A DNA stretch of 64,000 bases from Vanilla planifolia. Lineage: Eukaryota > Streptophyta > Magnoliopsida > Asparagales > Orchidaceae. A program made the position numbers and the translations under genes. This document shows, one piece after another, positions 24,311-34,870 of this stretch (position 1 is its first letter; each line of letters opens with the position of its first letter). The notes beneath the pieces are model-generated. The model was not told the origin of the DNA. It saw only the letters and a list, made by a program, of their open reading frames with translations, and searched no databases. The stretch lies in the NCBI GenBank assembly GCA_023846275.1, contig CM043868.1, positions 18,447,755 through 18,511,754 of the forward strand, given 5' to 3'.

Positions 24311-25480
24311 TTAATATAGACCTCGGCCACACTTTTAGCAAACTAAGAGAAGTGAAGCAACCTTAAGGGAAAGATGTAGCAAGTGGCAATTGTAGTGAAC
24401 AGTAAGTCTAAATGGAGAAGGAAAGCTTGGTAGATCAGGTATAGGCTTGGAAAGGTAGAGGCAATAGAAGTTGAGAGAAGGATCTAGGGTTTAGAGGAGA
24501 AAAATTATGTTGAAGAAGAAGACAAACAATATTCTTCCATTTTGAGGATTTTACATATTTTCTTTTGTTGATTTCTTTTATTTATATGCCAAACTTGATT
24601 TTTTTTTACAACACTTTTTTATGTTACTATAAAAAAATTTTTTAAAGAAAACCATTCATCATTAAAAAATGATGATAAACAGGTTCTAATACTAGACTGA
24701 AAAGCCCAAAAGTACTTATGTTGCTAGCCAAATTTAAAGTAGCATGCTAAGATTGACAAAGCCCCACCTAAGTCTAGATAAACGATGATTATAAGCCTAC
24801 GGAAACATGAGGCAAAAGCACGTTGAAAGATAAAAGTGTGCAAAAGCAATTAACTTTAGATTTCAGTAAACGTAATAAAGTGCATATCGAAGGTAAAATT
24901 GGTATTAGTTTGAGTTTGGTCAAGGTGAAGTTCATCCAAAAAAGTGACCCTTGAAAAACTACAAAGTATGGTTTTGATAGTCCATAAAGTGTGGATTGAT
25001 CAATACAATAAAGCTAGGATTAAGGCTCCAATGAGCAAGACCAACCACAAGAATTATGAGATGGAATTTCAAGTATAGGCTTATTGGATTAGGAGCTTTA
25101 AAAGCGTATAAAAACAACCTGGACTTTTATTTAACAAAAAAAAATAGACTAGGCCATAGTTTCATAAACAAGTGAACAATTGTAATTGTCAAAAGCTAGA
25201 GATGAATTCATGCATAGATATTATGTTTCAAATGATATGATTGCTAAACAACAAGACACGATAGAAGTTAATGACAGAAAATGATCATAGCAAACAAGAT
25301 AATAAAAGAGATAAAAATAAAAACATAGCTAAAGCAACTAAACCAACGGGCATCCTTGCCCCTTCGCCCTCTAGCTACTTTTGGAGCCTCGCAATCTCAG
25401 CCAACAAGTCACATTCACATCTAAAACAAAGTAAGGAAACCTAAAAAGTCAAAGGAGAAATTTAGACAATCAAATGTCAA
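24310..25480. other. AT-rich spacer, no gene seen
   Basis: Nothing coding or structured was recognised. A purine-rich stretch at 24350-24500 could be an LTR leader, but it has no partner. Confidence 0.5.
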
Positions 25481-25481
25481 T

Positions 25482-25956
25482 TCTCCTCTCAAAATGCTAT
25501 GCATAGTTTACCACAATTAAATTCCCAAGACTTCAATTACTTCTAAAAACATCATCAATACATACTAGCATACACAAGACAAAGGAAACATGCCAAGAAA
25601 TGGCATACACGATGTGTCTTAGAAGGGTTGCAAAAAAATGAACTAGCATGAATATGCAGTGAATGTGGTTTATATATAAGTGTCAACACCAGCTTTTTCT
25701 ATTTCAACATAAAAACTCTAATCTCTATCATTAACTCTTTTTTTAACAACACTGAAACCTTGATTTCCCTCTCAAAAGTCTATGCATCTTTTACCACAAT
25801 TAAATCCCCCAGACTTCCATTACTCCTAAAAGCCTCATCAATGCATACCAACATATACAAGATAAAGGAAAGATGTCAAGAAACGCACAACATATCTTAG
25901 AAGAGTTGCAACAAAATAAACAAGTAAGATTGTGGACAAATTGTGGTTTACATAAG
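25482..25956. repeat. Tandem duplication: two copies of a 195-bp block, offset about 285 bp
   Basis: The blocks at 25482-25677 and 25767-25956 align along their length at roughly 75-80% identity by eye. They share, in order, CTCTCAAAA, TTTACCACAATTAAAT, AGACTTC-ATTACT, ATCAAT-CATAC, ATACA-AAGA-AAAGGAAA and GTGGTTTA. The spacer is about 90 bp. It has no ORF, and its function is unknown. Confidence 0.85.
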
Positions 25957-26481
25957 AGAATAAATTCATGCATTAACTCAATGCACCTCAAGGTTATCAA
26001 TAAGAATGTTGTTAAATACAAATATGACTAAAGCAGCAAAACACAATTTTCCTGAAATCTATGAACAAAAAAAACTTCAACAACTTGCATAAAATTATCC
26101 ATTCAATGCATGTTAGGAAAAAAAATAATCTTCATGTCAACTCAATGGAGATCAAATGAACAAAATCATACAAAAACAAAAAATAATCGATGAAATCTAA
26201 GGCCAAAAAAGAATCAATACCATACAATTCTCATTAAATACCAAATCTAAAGCGTTTAACATTATGTCCCATAAACAAGCAACGTAATTGGGTTATTCTA
26301 TTCTACAACGACAAGATTGGAGATAGAGAAATGGATTGTAGAGGGTATTTAAAACATGGCCCAATTGGAAAACTTTCAACCAATCAAGAAAAAATTCCAA
26401 TCCCAACGTTACCTCCCCAGACCAAGACCATTTTCCAACTTTCAAGTAGCAAATCCTCCGATTCCTCATCTTCCTCTATTA

Positions 26482-26495
26482 TTTTTTTTTTTTTT
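26482..26495 (-). other. A14 tract just downstream of the PEX7 stop
   Basis: A run of 14 T on the plus strand (A on the gene strand) lies 9 bp after the PEX7 stop codon. It may be an ordinary homopolymer in the 3' UTR, or the trace of a retroposed poly(A) tail. Confidence 0.6.
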
Positions 26496-26504
26496 AACCA
26501 GAGA

Positions 26505-27458
26505 TCAAGCCACGGCTCTGGGATCAGTACCATGCTGCCAAACGTAAACCAACTCATCCCACCCTGTGCTAGCAAGCAAACCCTCAACAAGCACGCTAAA
26601 GTCAACTCCGACTGCAAACTCGGTGTGGTGATCGTACCGCGCGAGCAGGGCATCCTCAGCGCGGTAATCCCAGAGACACACAGTCATATCGTAGGAACAG
26701 GACATCAACAAGCTCTCTCGGTGAGGTGAAAATTTTATGCGCCGTACAGCATAGCCATGGCCAGCAAGAGTGGCCAGTGGGGCTCGCGAGCTGCGAACGT
26801 CCCAGACACGAATAGTCTTGTCGACCGAAGCAGTGGCCAGGCAGCAATCGTCGTACTTGCTCCAGTCGCAGGAGAGGATCTCGTGCTCGTGGGCAGGGAT
26901 AACGAGCGAAGAGGAGGGATCGCGAACGTCCCAAATGCGGACAGTGCAATCGCCGGAGGCAGAGGCGAAGACGTCGGCATGGCGAGGGCTCCACGAGGCA
27001 TCATAGACACAATAGGCGTGCTCGCGGAAGGTGCGGAGTGAAGCAGGACGATCAAGGGTCCACAGCTTGAGCGAGTCGTCCCATGACGCGGAGAGGAAGG
27101 AGTCGCGGCGGACGGGATTCCAATCTACGGCATGAACCTCACGGGCATGCTCCTGGAGGGACCGTATAGGATTAGAGGTGGGGGGAAGAGCGGCATCCCA
27201 GAGCTTGAGGGAGCCATCCGCGATGGCGGAGACAGCGAGAGAGTCGTGAGATTCAGACCAGGCGCAATCATAGATCCCGTCAGCGGTATCGAAGGAACGG
27301 AGCTCGGATATGCCGCCAGTTGGGTTTAGATCGAGGATGTGTAGACGGCCGTTGCCGAGGATGCCGAAGTTTTGGGCGGTTGCGACCAGGAGGCGATTTT
27401 CGTAGAATGGGCTAAATCTCACCGCGTAGCCATTGAAAGGGGTTTTGAAGACCGGCAT
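26505..27458 (-). CDS. PEX7: Peroxin 7, PTS2 receptor (WD40 protein)
   Basis: Cytosolic receptor that binds matrix proteins carrying the N-terminal PTS2 signal and, with PEX5 in plants, delivers them to the peroxisome. The protein has 317 aa, the same length as Arabidopsis PEX7 as I remember it, and begins with the family-typical MPVFKTPFNGYAVRFSPFYE. About six WD40 repeats are visible after residue 58, with strand-ending W-D or equivalents at 87-88, 133, 176-177, 219-220, 263-264 and 307. Conserved blocks include ATAQNFGILGNGR (26-38), LPPTSNPIRS (91-100), EHAREVHAVDWNP (103-115), SASGDCTVRIWDVR (166-179), SCSYDMTVCLWDY (253-265) and STGWDELVYVWQ (297-308). The frame is complete, uninterrupted and GC-rich. 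A single exon with no visible defect indicates a functional gene, although the A-tract after the stop leaves a retrocopy origin open. The several plus-strand and shifted ORFs in this interval are shadows of it. Confidence 0.97.
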   Translation of the reverse strand: MPVFKTPFNGYAVRFSPFYENRLLVATAQNFGILGNGRLHILDLNPTGGISELRSFDTADGIYDCAWSESHDSLAVSAIADGSLKLWDAALPPTSNPIRSLQEHAREVHAVDWNPVRRDSFLSASWDDSLKLWTLDRPASLRTFREHAYCVYDASWSPRHADVFASASGDCTVRIWDVRDPSSSLVIPAHEHEILSCDWSKYDDCCLATASVDKTIRVWDVRSSRAPLATLAGHGYAVRRIKFSPHRESLLMSCSYDMTVCLWDYRAEDALLARYDHHTEFAVGVDFSVLVEGLLASTGWDELVYVWQHGTDPRAVA

Positions 27459-27600
27459 CCCTTCCGGATTCCTCGAATGCTTGTGCTAGTCCCTGCTCCT
27501 CTTCGTTGCAGCTTGCTCTGGGTTCCTATGAGGGTTGGGCCTCTTCCCCAAACACTAAACTTGTGTTACTGATTTGGAAAACTACTGATGTGCTAGGCCA
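27459..27600 (-). promoter_or_regulatory. PEX7 5' leader and proximal promoter region
   Basis: The 120 bp upstream of the PEX7 ATG stay GC-rich (CCTCTT and GCCC-containing) and then change sharply to AT-rich DNA near 27600. This fits a 5' UTR plus TATA-less proximal promoter; no TATA box is obvious within it. Confidence 0.4.
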
Positions 27601-29185
27601 CGCTGGTCGGTGGTCGAACCTTTCTTCTATTTGGATATTGTCTTCTTTCCAATTCATTTTAAATCATACTTAACTTATTCTATTTTTAATTTTTCGATAA
27701 TAATTGAAAAATAATAATAATAAAAGGATTTAACTTGAGAAAAAATGTATGAGAACAATCAATATTTGATTTTTTGGTCATGAATTCAAACTAATGTTTG
27801 ATATTTAACTTTTTGATCATAAATTCAAACTAATACTAACAACACAAGTCCATAATGATGAATATTTAGATTATATAATATATGAAAAAGTATATTGGCA
27901 TTAGCTTAACTTAGTAATAATCATAATTAAGAATTATAGATTTTATATTATAATGAAAATAATAAAATAATTACCAAAATTATGTCAAAAACTAATTTTA
28001 TTCTACTAAATTTTAAAATCAATAATATTCATATTGAAAAAACAATTATCCAAATATCTAATCTAAATAAAAAAATTAATGAATAAAAAATATGATAATC
28101 TCATATGTAAACACAACTAATAACATAAAAGCTTGTGATAAAGACATCATGGTAACTAAGTTGGATCTCAAAAAAATAACATATAAATAGATAAGTTTGC
28201 AAAATAACCTAATTGGCGAAAACACCTACTAAAGCATAACTTTTCAAGCACTATAAAATAATATAAAAATGATATGATATGATTAAATGGAATAAATAAA
28301 ACACTAACTTTACAAACATATTTATATAATAAAAAAATATGAATTTAAATCATAATAGATTAGGTCAATAATCATAAAAAGTGAAAATAAACTAACAATA
28401 CTATCATACCTTCACCTGCATCCTTTCATTACAAAGAATAATTTACTTGCATTACCATCATGTGTATATCTTCAATGTTATGATTAAACCACACAATCAT
28501 ATAATTGTTATAATAATATATTACAATCATCATATTATAAGACAATTATTGTCAACTTGAATAAAAAATCGTTACTTTAAAGGTCTGTCAAGTAATATAG
28601 TCAACAACAACACACCTCAAACATGCTATATTGTCGATAACATAATATAATATCAACCTATATCATATGTCGTATCATCATACAAGTGAACACGTCATCA
28701 CACTTTGTATGTATCATTGCTTAAATGGTCAATTGGAGGAACTTTTAAGAGTTAAATGACTATGCCTCATTGTTCATGTTTTGTGGTTAGACACTCCATT
28801 CATTCATTTAAATGGATTTCATTACAATATCTTTTGGACCTTTAAAGTGCATGTACAAATATTAGTAGCATGTTTATTTGTACACATTAAATCATTCAAG
28901 TTCTTAATTCAATATTTGATAATATTCAAACTCAATCTATAATAATTCTCATTGTAGAATCACATTTTCCTAAATTAGGTTTGCAGCTTTTTTTTTTTGT
29001 GATCACATCATATATGTCATTTTCTTAGTTCTATTTATAATTAAGGCAAGCCTTAGTAGAAGCTTAGTATTGAGAAGTTGAACTTGAGGACCTTGAATTA
29101 AAGTATTGTGTAGTTGAGGATTTGTGTGCTTGAACTAAGGTATTGTGTTAATGGGAGAATTATGAAGCATACTCTTAAGCTTGTA
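27601..29185. other. AT-rich spacer with small tandem duplications
   Basis: No gene. Two imperfect 33-39 bp units lie at 27761-27793 and 27794-27832 (both end ATTCAAACTA). Another two-unit repeat at about 29081-29148 shares TTGAA-TAA-GTATTGTGT. The rest is low-complexity AT-rich sequence. Confidence 0.5.
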
Positions 29186-29189
29186 TTGG

Positions 29190-29445
29190 AATATATTGTA
29201 AGGATTTTATAAAAAAATTTATAAAAGAATAAAATTAATTATTCTTAATTTCTTTTATTTTATAAAACAATTATATTTTTTTAATTTTGATATTTTAAAT
29301 AATTTATTTTATATCTATTTTTTTTTTAGGATTTATCTTCATTCTATAGTCACTATGATATTGTCAAATAAGATGTAAAATAATTACAATTTCAAAGTAA
29401 ATATTAAATTTAAAAAAAAAACTCATCCACCTTTGAAATGTCACA
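29190..29445 (-). repeat. LTR-end-like dispersed repeat, copy 1
   Basis: This block aligns with 37265-37517. Shared words include ATATTTTAAATAAT (or close), TTTTTTAGG followed by ATT-ATC-CATTCTAT, and CACTATGA/TACTATGA. On the minus strand it begins TGTGACATTTC, against TGTAATATCCC in the other copy, as gypsy LTRs often do. A gypsy integrase relic lies on the same strand at 30190-30432, the position expected just upstream of a 3' LTR. Confidence 0.6.
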
Positions 29446-30189
29446 CAATCTTTTATCTTTATGAAAATACTATTCTTCAAATTTAAAATAAGTCTAGTTT
29501 TTTTTTTTGCATAAATTCCTTCAATTCCTAAGTAATTTTTTCCCTAGCAAATTAGCCCACCAAACTTTGACCATTTAAATATCTCTTTCCTTAATTTCTT
29601 AATTTCCTTTATTAGAGTTTGGTCTTTGTTCATAATACAATTTTGGTTATATCTTCATGATACTTGGAATACAGTTTATCACATTAGTAGGGTTAGCTAC
29701 AAATTTTCTCAAAAAGGATATTAAACACTTTATATTCTTAAGTTAATATCAAAGATAAAACTATCTTATATGTAACTCTGCAAATCTATTGAATGGCTTA
29801 AAAGAATTCAATGGACTCAATATGAGTTTTTCTTGCTTTTCAAATATTTAAATATTTTTATAAGATTTATTTTAAAAAATTAATGATCCCTTTCTTAGAA
29901 TTCAATTTTTATATGTTTTACATTAAAATAATTTCTTTGATGATCTCGTGCCTTTTAAATTCTCTCCATGATTATTTAATTTTTTTTTATAATCCCAAAA
30001 ATCACACTTGCTCTTACTAGTGATCTTTTTTATTTTTTATGTTAACATAATAGTGATTGGCATTTTTTCCTATATAATGTATCATAAAATATCATTTATG
30101 TGCTTTTTTGATAGCTGTTATTACATGTAGGCTCTATCAAAGATAAATGCATTTTTAATTTTCTCAAACTCCATTATACATAATCTTAA
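29446..30189. other. AT-rich DNA between integrase relic and LTR-like repeat
   Basis: It probably holds the decayed end of pol and the 3' untranslated part of the element, but no motif is legible. Confidence 0.35.
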
Positions 30190-30432
30190 AATGCCTTTAA
30201 AGGCCTTTATTATCCTCCCAGTCTAACCATCACTCTGAGGATTGAATGTTGAAGGTGTCTTGTGTCTTTCTTAAAAATTGTGATGTGAACTTAGTCTTTA
30301 TTTGATATGATAGTTTTTGACATGTCATTTAGTATCACTATCTGATTCGCATAAATCTTAACTAATCTATTTGTTAAGTATATAGTCTTTATGGGTAAGA
30401 AATATGTATATTTGGTTATTCATGTTATACCA
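30190..30432 (-). mobile_element. Ty3/gypsy integrase relic
   Basis: Minus-strand translation reads ITKYTYFLPIKTIYLTNRL, then VKIYANQIVILNDMSKTIISNKD, clearly the plant gypsy integrase core (TKSAHFLPIKTTYS..., KIYI-EIVRLHG-PKTIISDRD). The second catalytic Asp of the D,D(35)E triad lies in IISNKD, with D-R changed to N-K. Stops and frameshifts follow where FTSQFW and the TAFHPQTDGQSER segment would be; only HSILRVMV-like residues remain of the latter. It belongs to an element transcribed leftwards. Confidence 0.85.
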
Positions 30433-33400
30433 TTTGAAGTGATGATTATAAAACCAAAGTTAAGTGTTTACTGATCTCTTGTTAACTTTAGTGTTGTTTT
30501 AATAATTTGAAGTTATTAAAGCAAGAATTGTTACAACATAAATAGTAAATGTAATTTAATGACTCAACTTACTGACTTTGAAGTCAAGGATAATGATTTT
30601 TATGAAATGACTAATCTACAAAAACTTTATTTCTAAATCTTTATGGTTAACATATTAAACCTTTAAATTCATCATAGTTGTGATACATATGACTATCATC
30701 CTTCATGCATATATGAATTTAATTTAAGATGTATTTTTTAAAGTATTTGAGTTTTTGAATATGTAATTTTTTTATAAAAATTTTATTTTTAAAAATAAAA
30801 AATACCTAAGCACCATCGCTAAGCTAAAAAAGGCTCACATTGAGTGCCTCAAAGGAAACACAGGCCATGGGGACTTGTTGGCCAGGAACCCCACTGAAAC
30901 GGTCAGGAACCTAATCAAAATCAAGACAGGTTAAGCCCGAGTATCGGTTAAGTTATGTCACTGTTGCAGTCATTGGATGAACTAGTTTATGGCATTACTT
31001 CTTAACTCGCTTAGGCGAAACGAGTAAGGTTAGACTCATTATTTAATTTATGTAAATCAAGTTTGATCGAACCTCATACATGAATTGATGATTCAAGCCA
31101 TGACCTCCCGAGAATACCAGGGGGTTGCCAATCCTATTAGGCTGATAATAATATACAATGCTTATATTATAAGCACAAAATAGTTGCAAAAGTTTCACAA
31201 TGTGGGACTAAAATTTTTTTTGCCAAACTTAAGATTTATGCATCGACCAATTGCCAGTTTTGTGATCGAACAGTGTAGATCACGCTCGCATTTGTGAACA
31301 ATCTTTTGTCTTTAGCTGTTCATCCGTAATGCTTGATCGTACGGCTAAGAGTATTTCCACCTTTGTGAGCAATAACCTCATCATCATTACTGCTCATCCA
31401 GTTTTTGAATCTAACGCTCCAGATCTTATCTCATTGTGATCAGATCTAGATCATTTATCATTTAAGCTGATTCGATGACTATCACTCCATCCATTCACAT
31501 TATTAGATGATAGTTGTATTGTCTTCTCCACTGTAACAACAAGCTTTTCGAAAAGCAAATTTTAGTAGTGAAGGAGTTATTTTTGTTGTTTTTTATTTTA
31601 ATTATAAATAAGGATTATTTACCAAACACAAGAACAATTTTGAATCAAACTTAAAAATTTTCATACAAGTATAGTTAAAGTTCAAACGTGAGAAATAAGT
31701 TTTTGCACAATTATAGGAGCTACGAATTTTTGTTGATCTCTATTCTTTGTTTTTGCTCATAATCATTTTATGTATTTTCTGATGACATTTACTTCATTCA
31801 TTAGTAGTGCTACTCTTGTTTAAATAATTAAAGGTGTAGAGATTTTTTAAGTGAAAAATTATAAATTTTTGAATTTTTTTGAATAGCCTGATTTTTTTCG
31901 ATTTTGGTGTCTCATTGGAGCACTAGTATGTATTTTGTTTACCTCTATTAGCTTCGACAAAAGGGAGTGGTTAATGGAAGCCCGATTGGGATTTGGGGGT
32001 AGATGTAGGCATGGGTTTTAGTCGAACTATCTAAAAAATCTTATGTGCATTTCGTTTATTATTGAACAATTTTATTTCATCAATAAAAAAAATACCTTCT
32101 AATTTTTTTAATCGAATTTTTTTTAAACTCACAATTCACCCTCTCCTCTTTTTTGTTTTGCCTCACACGTTTTTCAACAATTCCATCAATGACTATTTAT
32201 ATTACATCTTGGCTATAGTTAATTCTAAAAATATTGACTACAAATTTTATGAATATCTCTTTTATTTTCTTATAAGAATAGGAAGTGATTTGTAATAACT
32301 TACTTGTTCTTTGATGCTTCTCTTTTATTTATTGATGTATTAGATATTTGTTTACATAATCTTATATGTCTTCCTTCATATCAAGCCATTAAAATATTTT
32401 CTTCATATTTTGGTATAATTTTATTATTGTAGGATGTAAAAATACATGGTTCCACGTGTCTCATACAATAATGTTTTTTCAATTCTTTCTTAACATGAAT
32501 ATAAGACATGTTCTTGAAATAGAAAATTTTATTCTTCAAATCAAAATCAGTTTCTTGGCTCTCCAAGAATTTAACTTTAATCTTTTAAGTTTTCTCATCA
32601 TTATTTTGAATCTCTTTGATTTCTTCCAACTAATCTGTTATAAATTTTAGTTGGGAAAATCCCTTTTATTTATCATGGATCCTACATTGATTTGAATTGA
32701 TTAATTCCCTTTATCACTTGGGCTCTCTCAATATGCTAGCCTCTTATTCGATGTAGTGATAGACATTTTTGTTTTGCTAGCATGGTAAAACACATCCAAA
32801 TGATGATCTATAATTTATTCTAGCCATTGTCTTTTCTTTATATTCAATTTTTTTAGTAGATGTGTTTAAGACTTTGATATTTGAAAGATACTCAACTTTT
32901 AATATATTAGTAGTATTTTTATATCTTTTAGAATAACCAATATTATTATTAATTCCATACTATACAAATAATACAACCTTTGGGTTAACAAAAGATTAAT
33001 TAAGCCCAATTTACTTCCTTCTTAGGCATTATATGGGTTAATCTCTATTTCTTTCGACCCAATATGAATCTTTTGTTTCGTATGTTGCTTTTGCATGCAT
33101 TTAAGATATGTTTCCTTCAAATCATAATCCATTATAAGCTAATCAAATCTCTTTTATCATGTAACACATTTTCTTAGTAAGACAATATAAGATAGCAATC
33201 ATGACATTAGTATATTGCTTGGTCTCCAACTTGAGAAAGTGAACAAAGAACTGTCAATTTTGATTAATTAACTGATTAATCACTCAATGCATTACGACTT
33301 TAACTCTTAAGGAGATAGAAAAGGTGAGACCCACCATGACCCTTAATAAACTGTTAGAGGAACTTGCATCAATACGATTTTTATATCCTTAAGCATTTTC

Positions 33401-34080
33401 AAACATTGATACCAACAAATAGACAAGACAACAAGTAGAAGAAGTTATCTCCAAACAAGCATTTAGGATTGCTTGACTTTCTTTTTCTTTTAATAAGAAC
33501 AAGGGAATTATCTAATTAAAATATAACTTCTTAAGATTTTAGGAATGAGAAATAGATTTTTTTTTACTATGATGATTCTTTTCGAGTTTGTGCCTCAAAA
33601 AAAAAAAAGAATGAGAATTGGTCAATAAGATAAAGAAGGATCAAAGATTAAGGCATTTGCAAAAAAAAAAATATAGAATTGAAAGGACTAGTTTTAGTAA
33701 CACCTTTGTTAGTACAACATCCAAAATCTAGGTTTTACATATTCTCTCAATTTTTTTGAAACTTTTTTCTTTTTTCTTCATAACTATAATAGTTAAGGAT
33801 GGGCATAGAAGCAAGGAATTCAAAGAGAACATGAAGTGTCTTTTTATTATACGAGTTACTTGCATAGGTATTAAGGTTTATTTGTTCAAGAGACAACAGC
33901 ACAGGGTTTATGAAGAGAGTGAGCATGAAAATGGGCTTGAGAAGGTCCAAGGGCCCAGGGCCTCAGGGTTTTTGAAATGGGCTTAAGCATAGAGCACTTG
34001 TGGCGTGTGTCGTACCTCTCAACATGCAATTGTAAATTGTAAATTCGCACAAACGTGAATAATTGAAGGAGGAATGAGAT
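30433..34080. other. AT-rich intergenic DNA, possibly internal gypsy sequence
   Basis: I could not read RT, RNase H or gag here. A less AT-rich patch at 30805-31140 has no ORF or known element. GCTTTTCGAAAAGC at 31543-31556 is a perfect 14-bp palindrome. Homopolymer runs at 33600-33612 and 33660-33670 are simple repeats. No gene is supported. Confidence 0.4.
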
Positions 34081-34870
34081 GGAAGAGAAGAATAGCATTA
34101 GCCGCGCCGGCAAGGCTACCTAGCCGTTCATGCGTAAACGGGAGGAGTGCTGGTGTGAGGGGGAGTTGTCAGCGCCGATCGTTGCCTGGGGAAACCTCTA
34201 GCTTGAACTAAGTCATGACTTTCGACGGAAAAGGTGACGGACGCCTTCAAACGCTCTAACGGAGGGTGCAGGAGGCCTTGCACTGGTGTCCAGTGCAAGG
34301 AAAGAGATTAGTGTACTCAAGAAGAAGTACAAGAACGGGACAGGGACTCCGATGGCGGCAGTTTCCATTCTGTTCCCGCCTCGATATCCTATTTGGTTCC
34401 TCTGCCCCTGGCGTTGTCTTTTTACCTGATCTCCTTTCCCCTGCCCTCCAATCGCGAGGCCTGGGCTTACTGCTGCAGCAGCTGTAGCGGTGGCTGCCTT
34501 CTTCCTCTCCGCGGATCACCTTTTGAAGAAGAAATGTTGGGTCACTGTTGACGGTTTAGTTTTTTAAAAAAATGAAGAAGCTATTGAATTGCCGCAGAGT
34601 GGTTGTGGCAGCAATCTGGGATGGCCTTGGGTCATTTTCGAACATTGAGACCTCGAGATTTAGCAGTGAGAATTTTGTGTGGTCGGAAGAAGAGAGAGAG
34701 GGACGGATCCACGAAGTATAAGAATCAGAGTTCGCAGACGTCTAAGAGGCGTTAAAGTGTAAGAATCAACACCAAATGGCAGAGCTGGAGAAGTAGAGGA
34801 CGGCGTTTGTTAAAGAGCTCGAGTTTCAATTCTTGCAAATTTTTGTGAGTAGTCGATTTCAACTAGAAAA
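34080..34870 (+). pseudogene. GC-rich island with a broken ORF; possible gene-start relic
   Basis: This 0.8-kb island stands out from AT-rich flanks in the way the three real genes do. On the plus strand a frame starts at ATG 34352 (MAAVSILFPPRYPIWF) and runs 72 codons to TAA 34565-34567. Its only interruption is one TGA at codon 26 (34427-34429). The second part carries an Ala/Val-rich hydrophobic stretch (about TAAAAVAVAAFF), as in a transit peptide or membrane anchor. A second short frame (ATG 34571) and a donor-like GTGAGT at 34842-34847 follow. I recognise no family. It could be a first exon inactivated by a CGA-to-TGA change, an untranslated leader or promoter, or a repeat fragment. Confidence 0.3.
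34276..34300. other. Perfect 11-bp inverted repeat with 3-nt loop
   Basis: CCTTGCACTGG is followed by TGT and then its exact complement CCAGTGCAAGG. The stem is 7 of 11 G or C. It lies in the GC-rich island, about 50 bp before the candidate ATG at 34352. Confidence 0.9.

Noticed and set aside
26331..27572. Plus-strand and shifted ORFs over PEX7
   Set aside because: The minus-strand frame is a full-length PEX7; the others are frame shadows with biased Arg/Ser/Pro content.
33886..34113. 75-aa minus-strand ORF beginning MPARLMLFF
   Set aside because: No family resemblance, no promoter or splice support, and it ends in AT-rich spacer.
34256..34519. Minus-strand ORF of 87 codons in the GC-rich island
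   Set aside because: Arg/Ser-rich antisense-type composition and no recognised motif; the plus-strand frame with a hydrophobic segment seemed more natural, though neither is proven.
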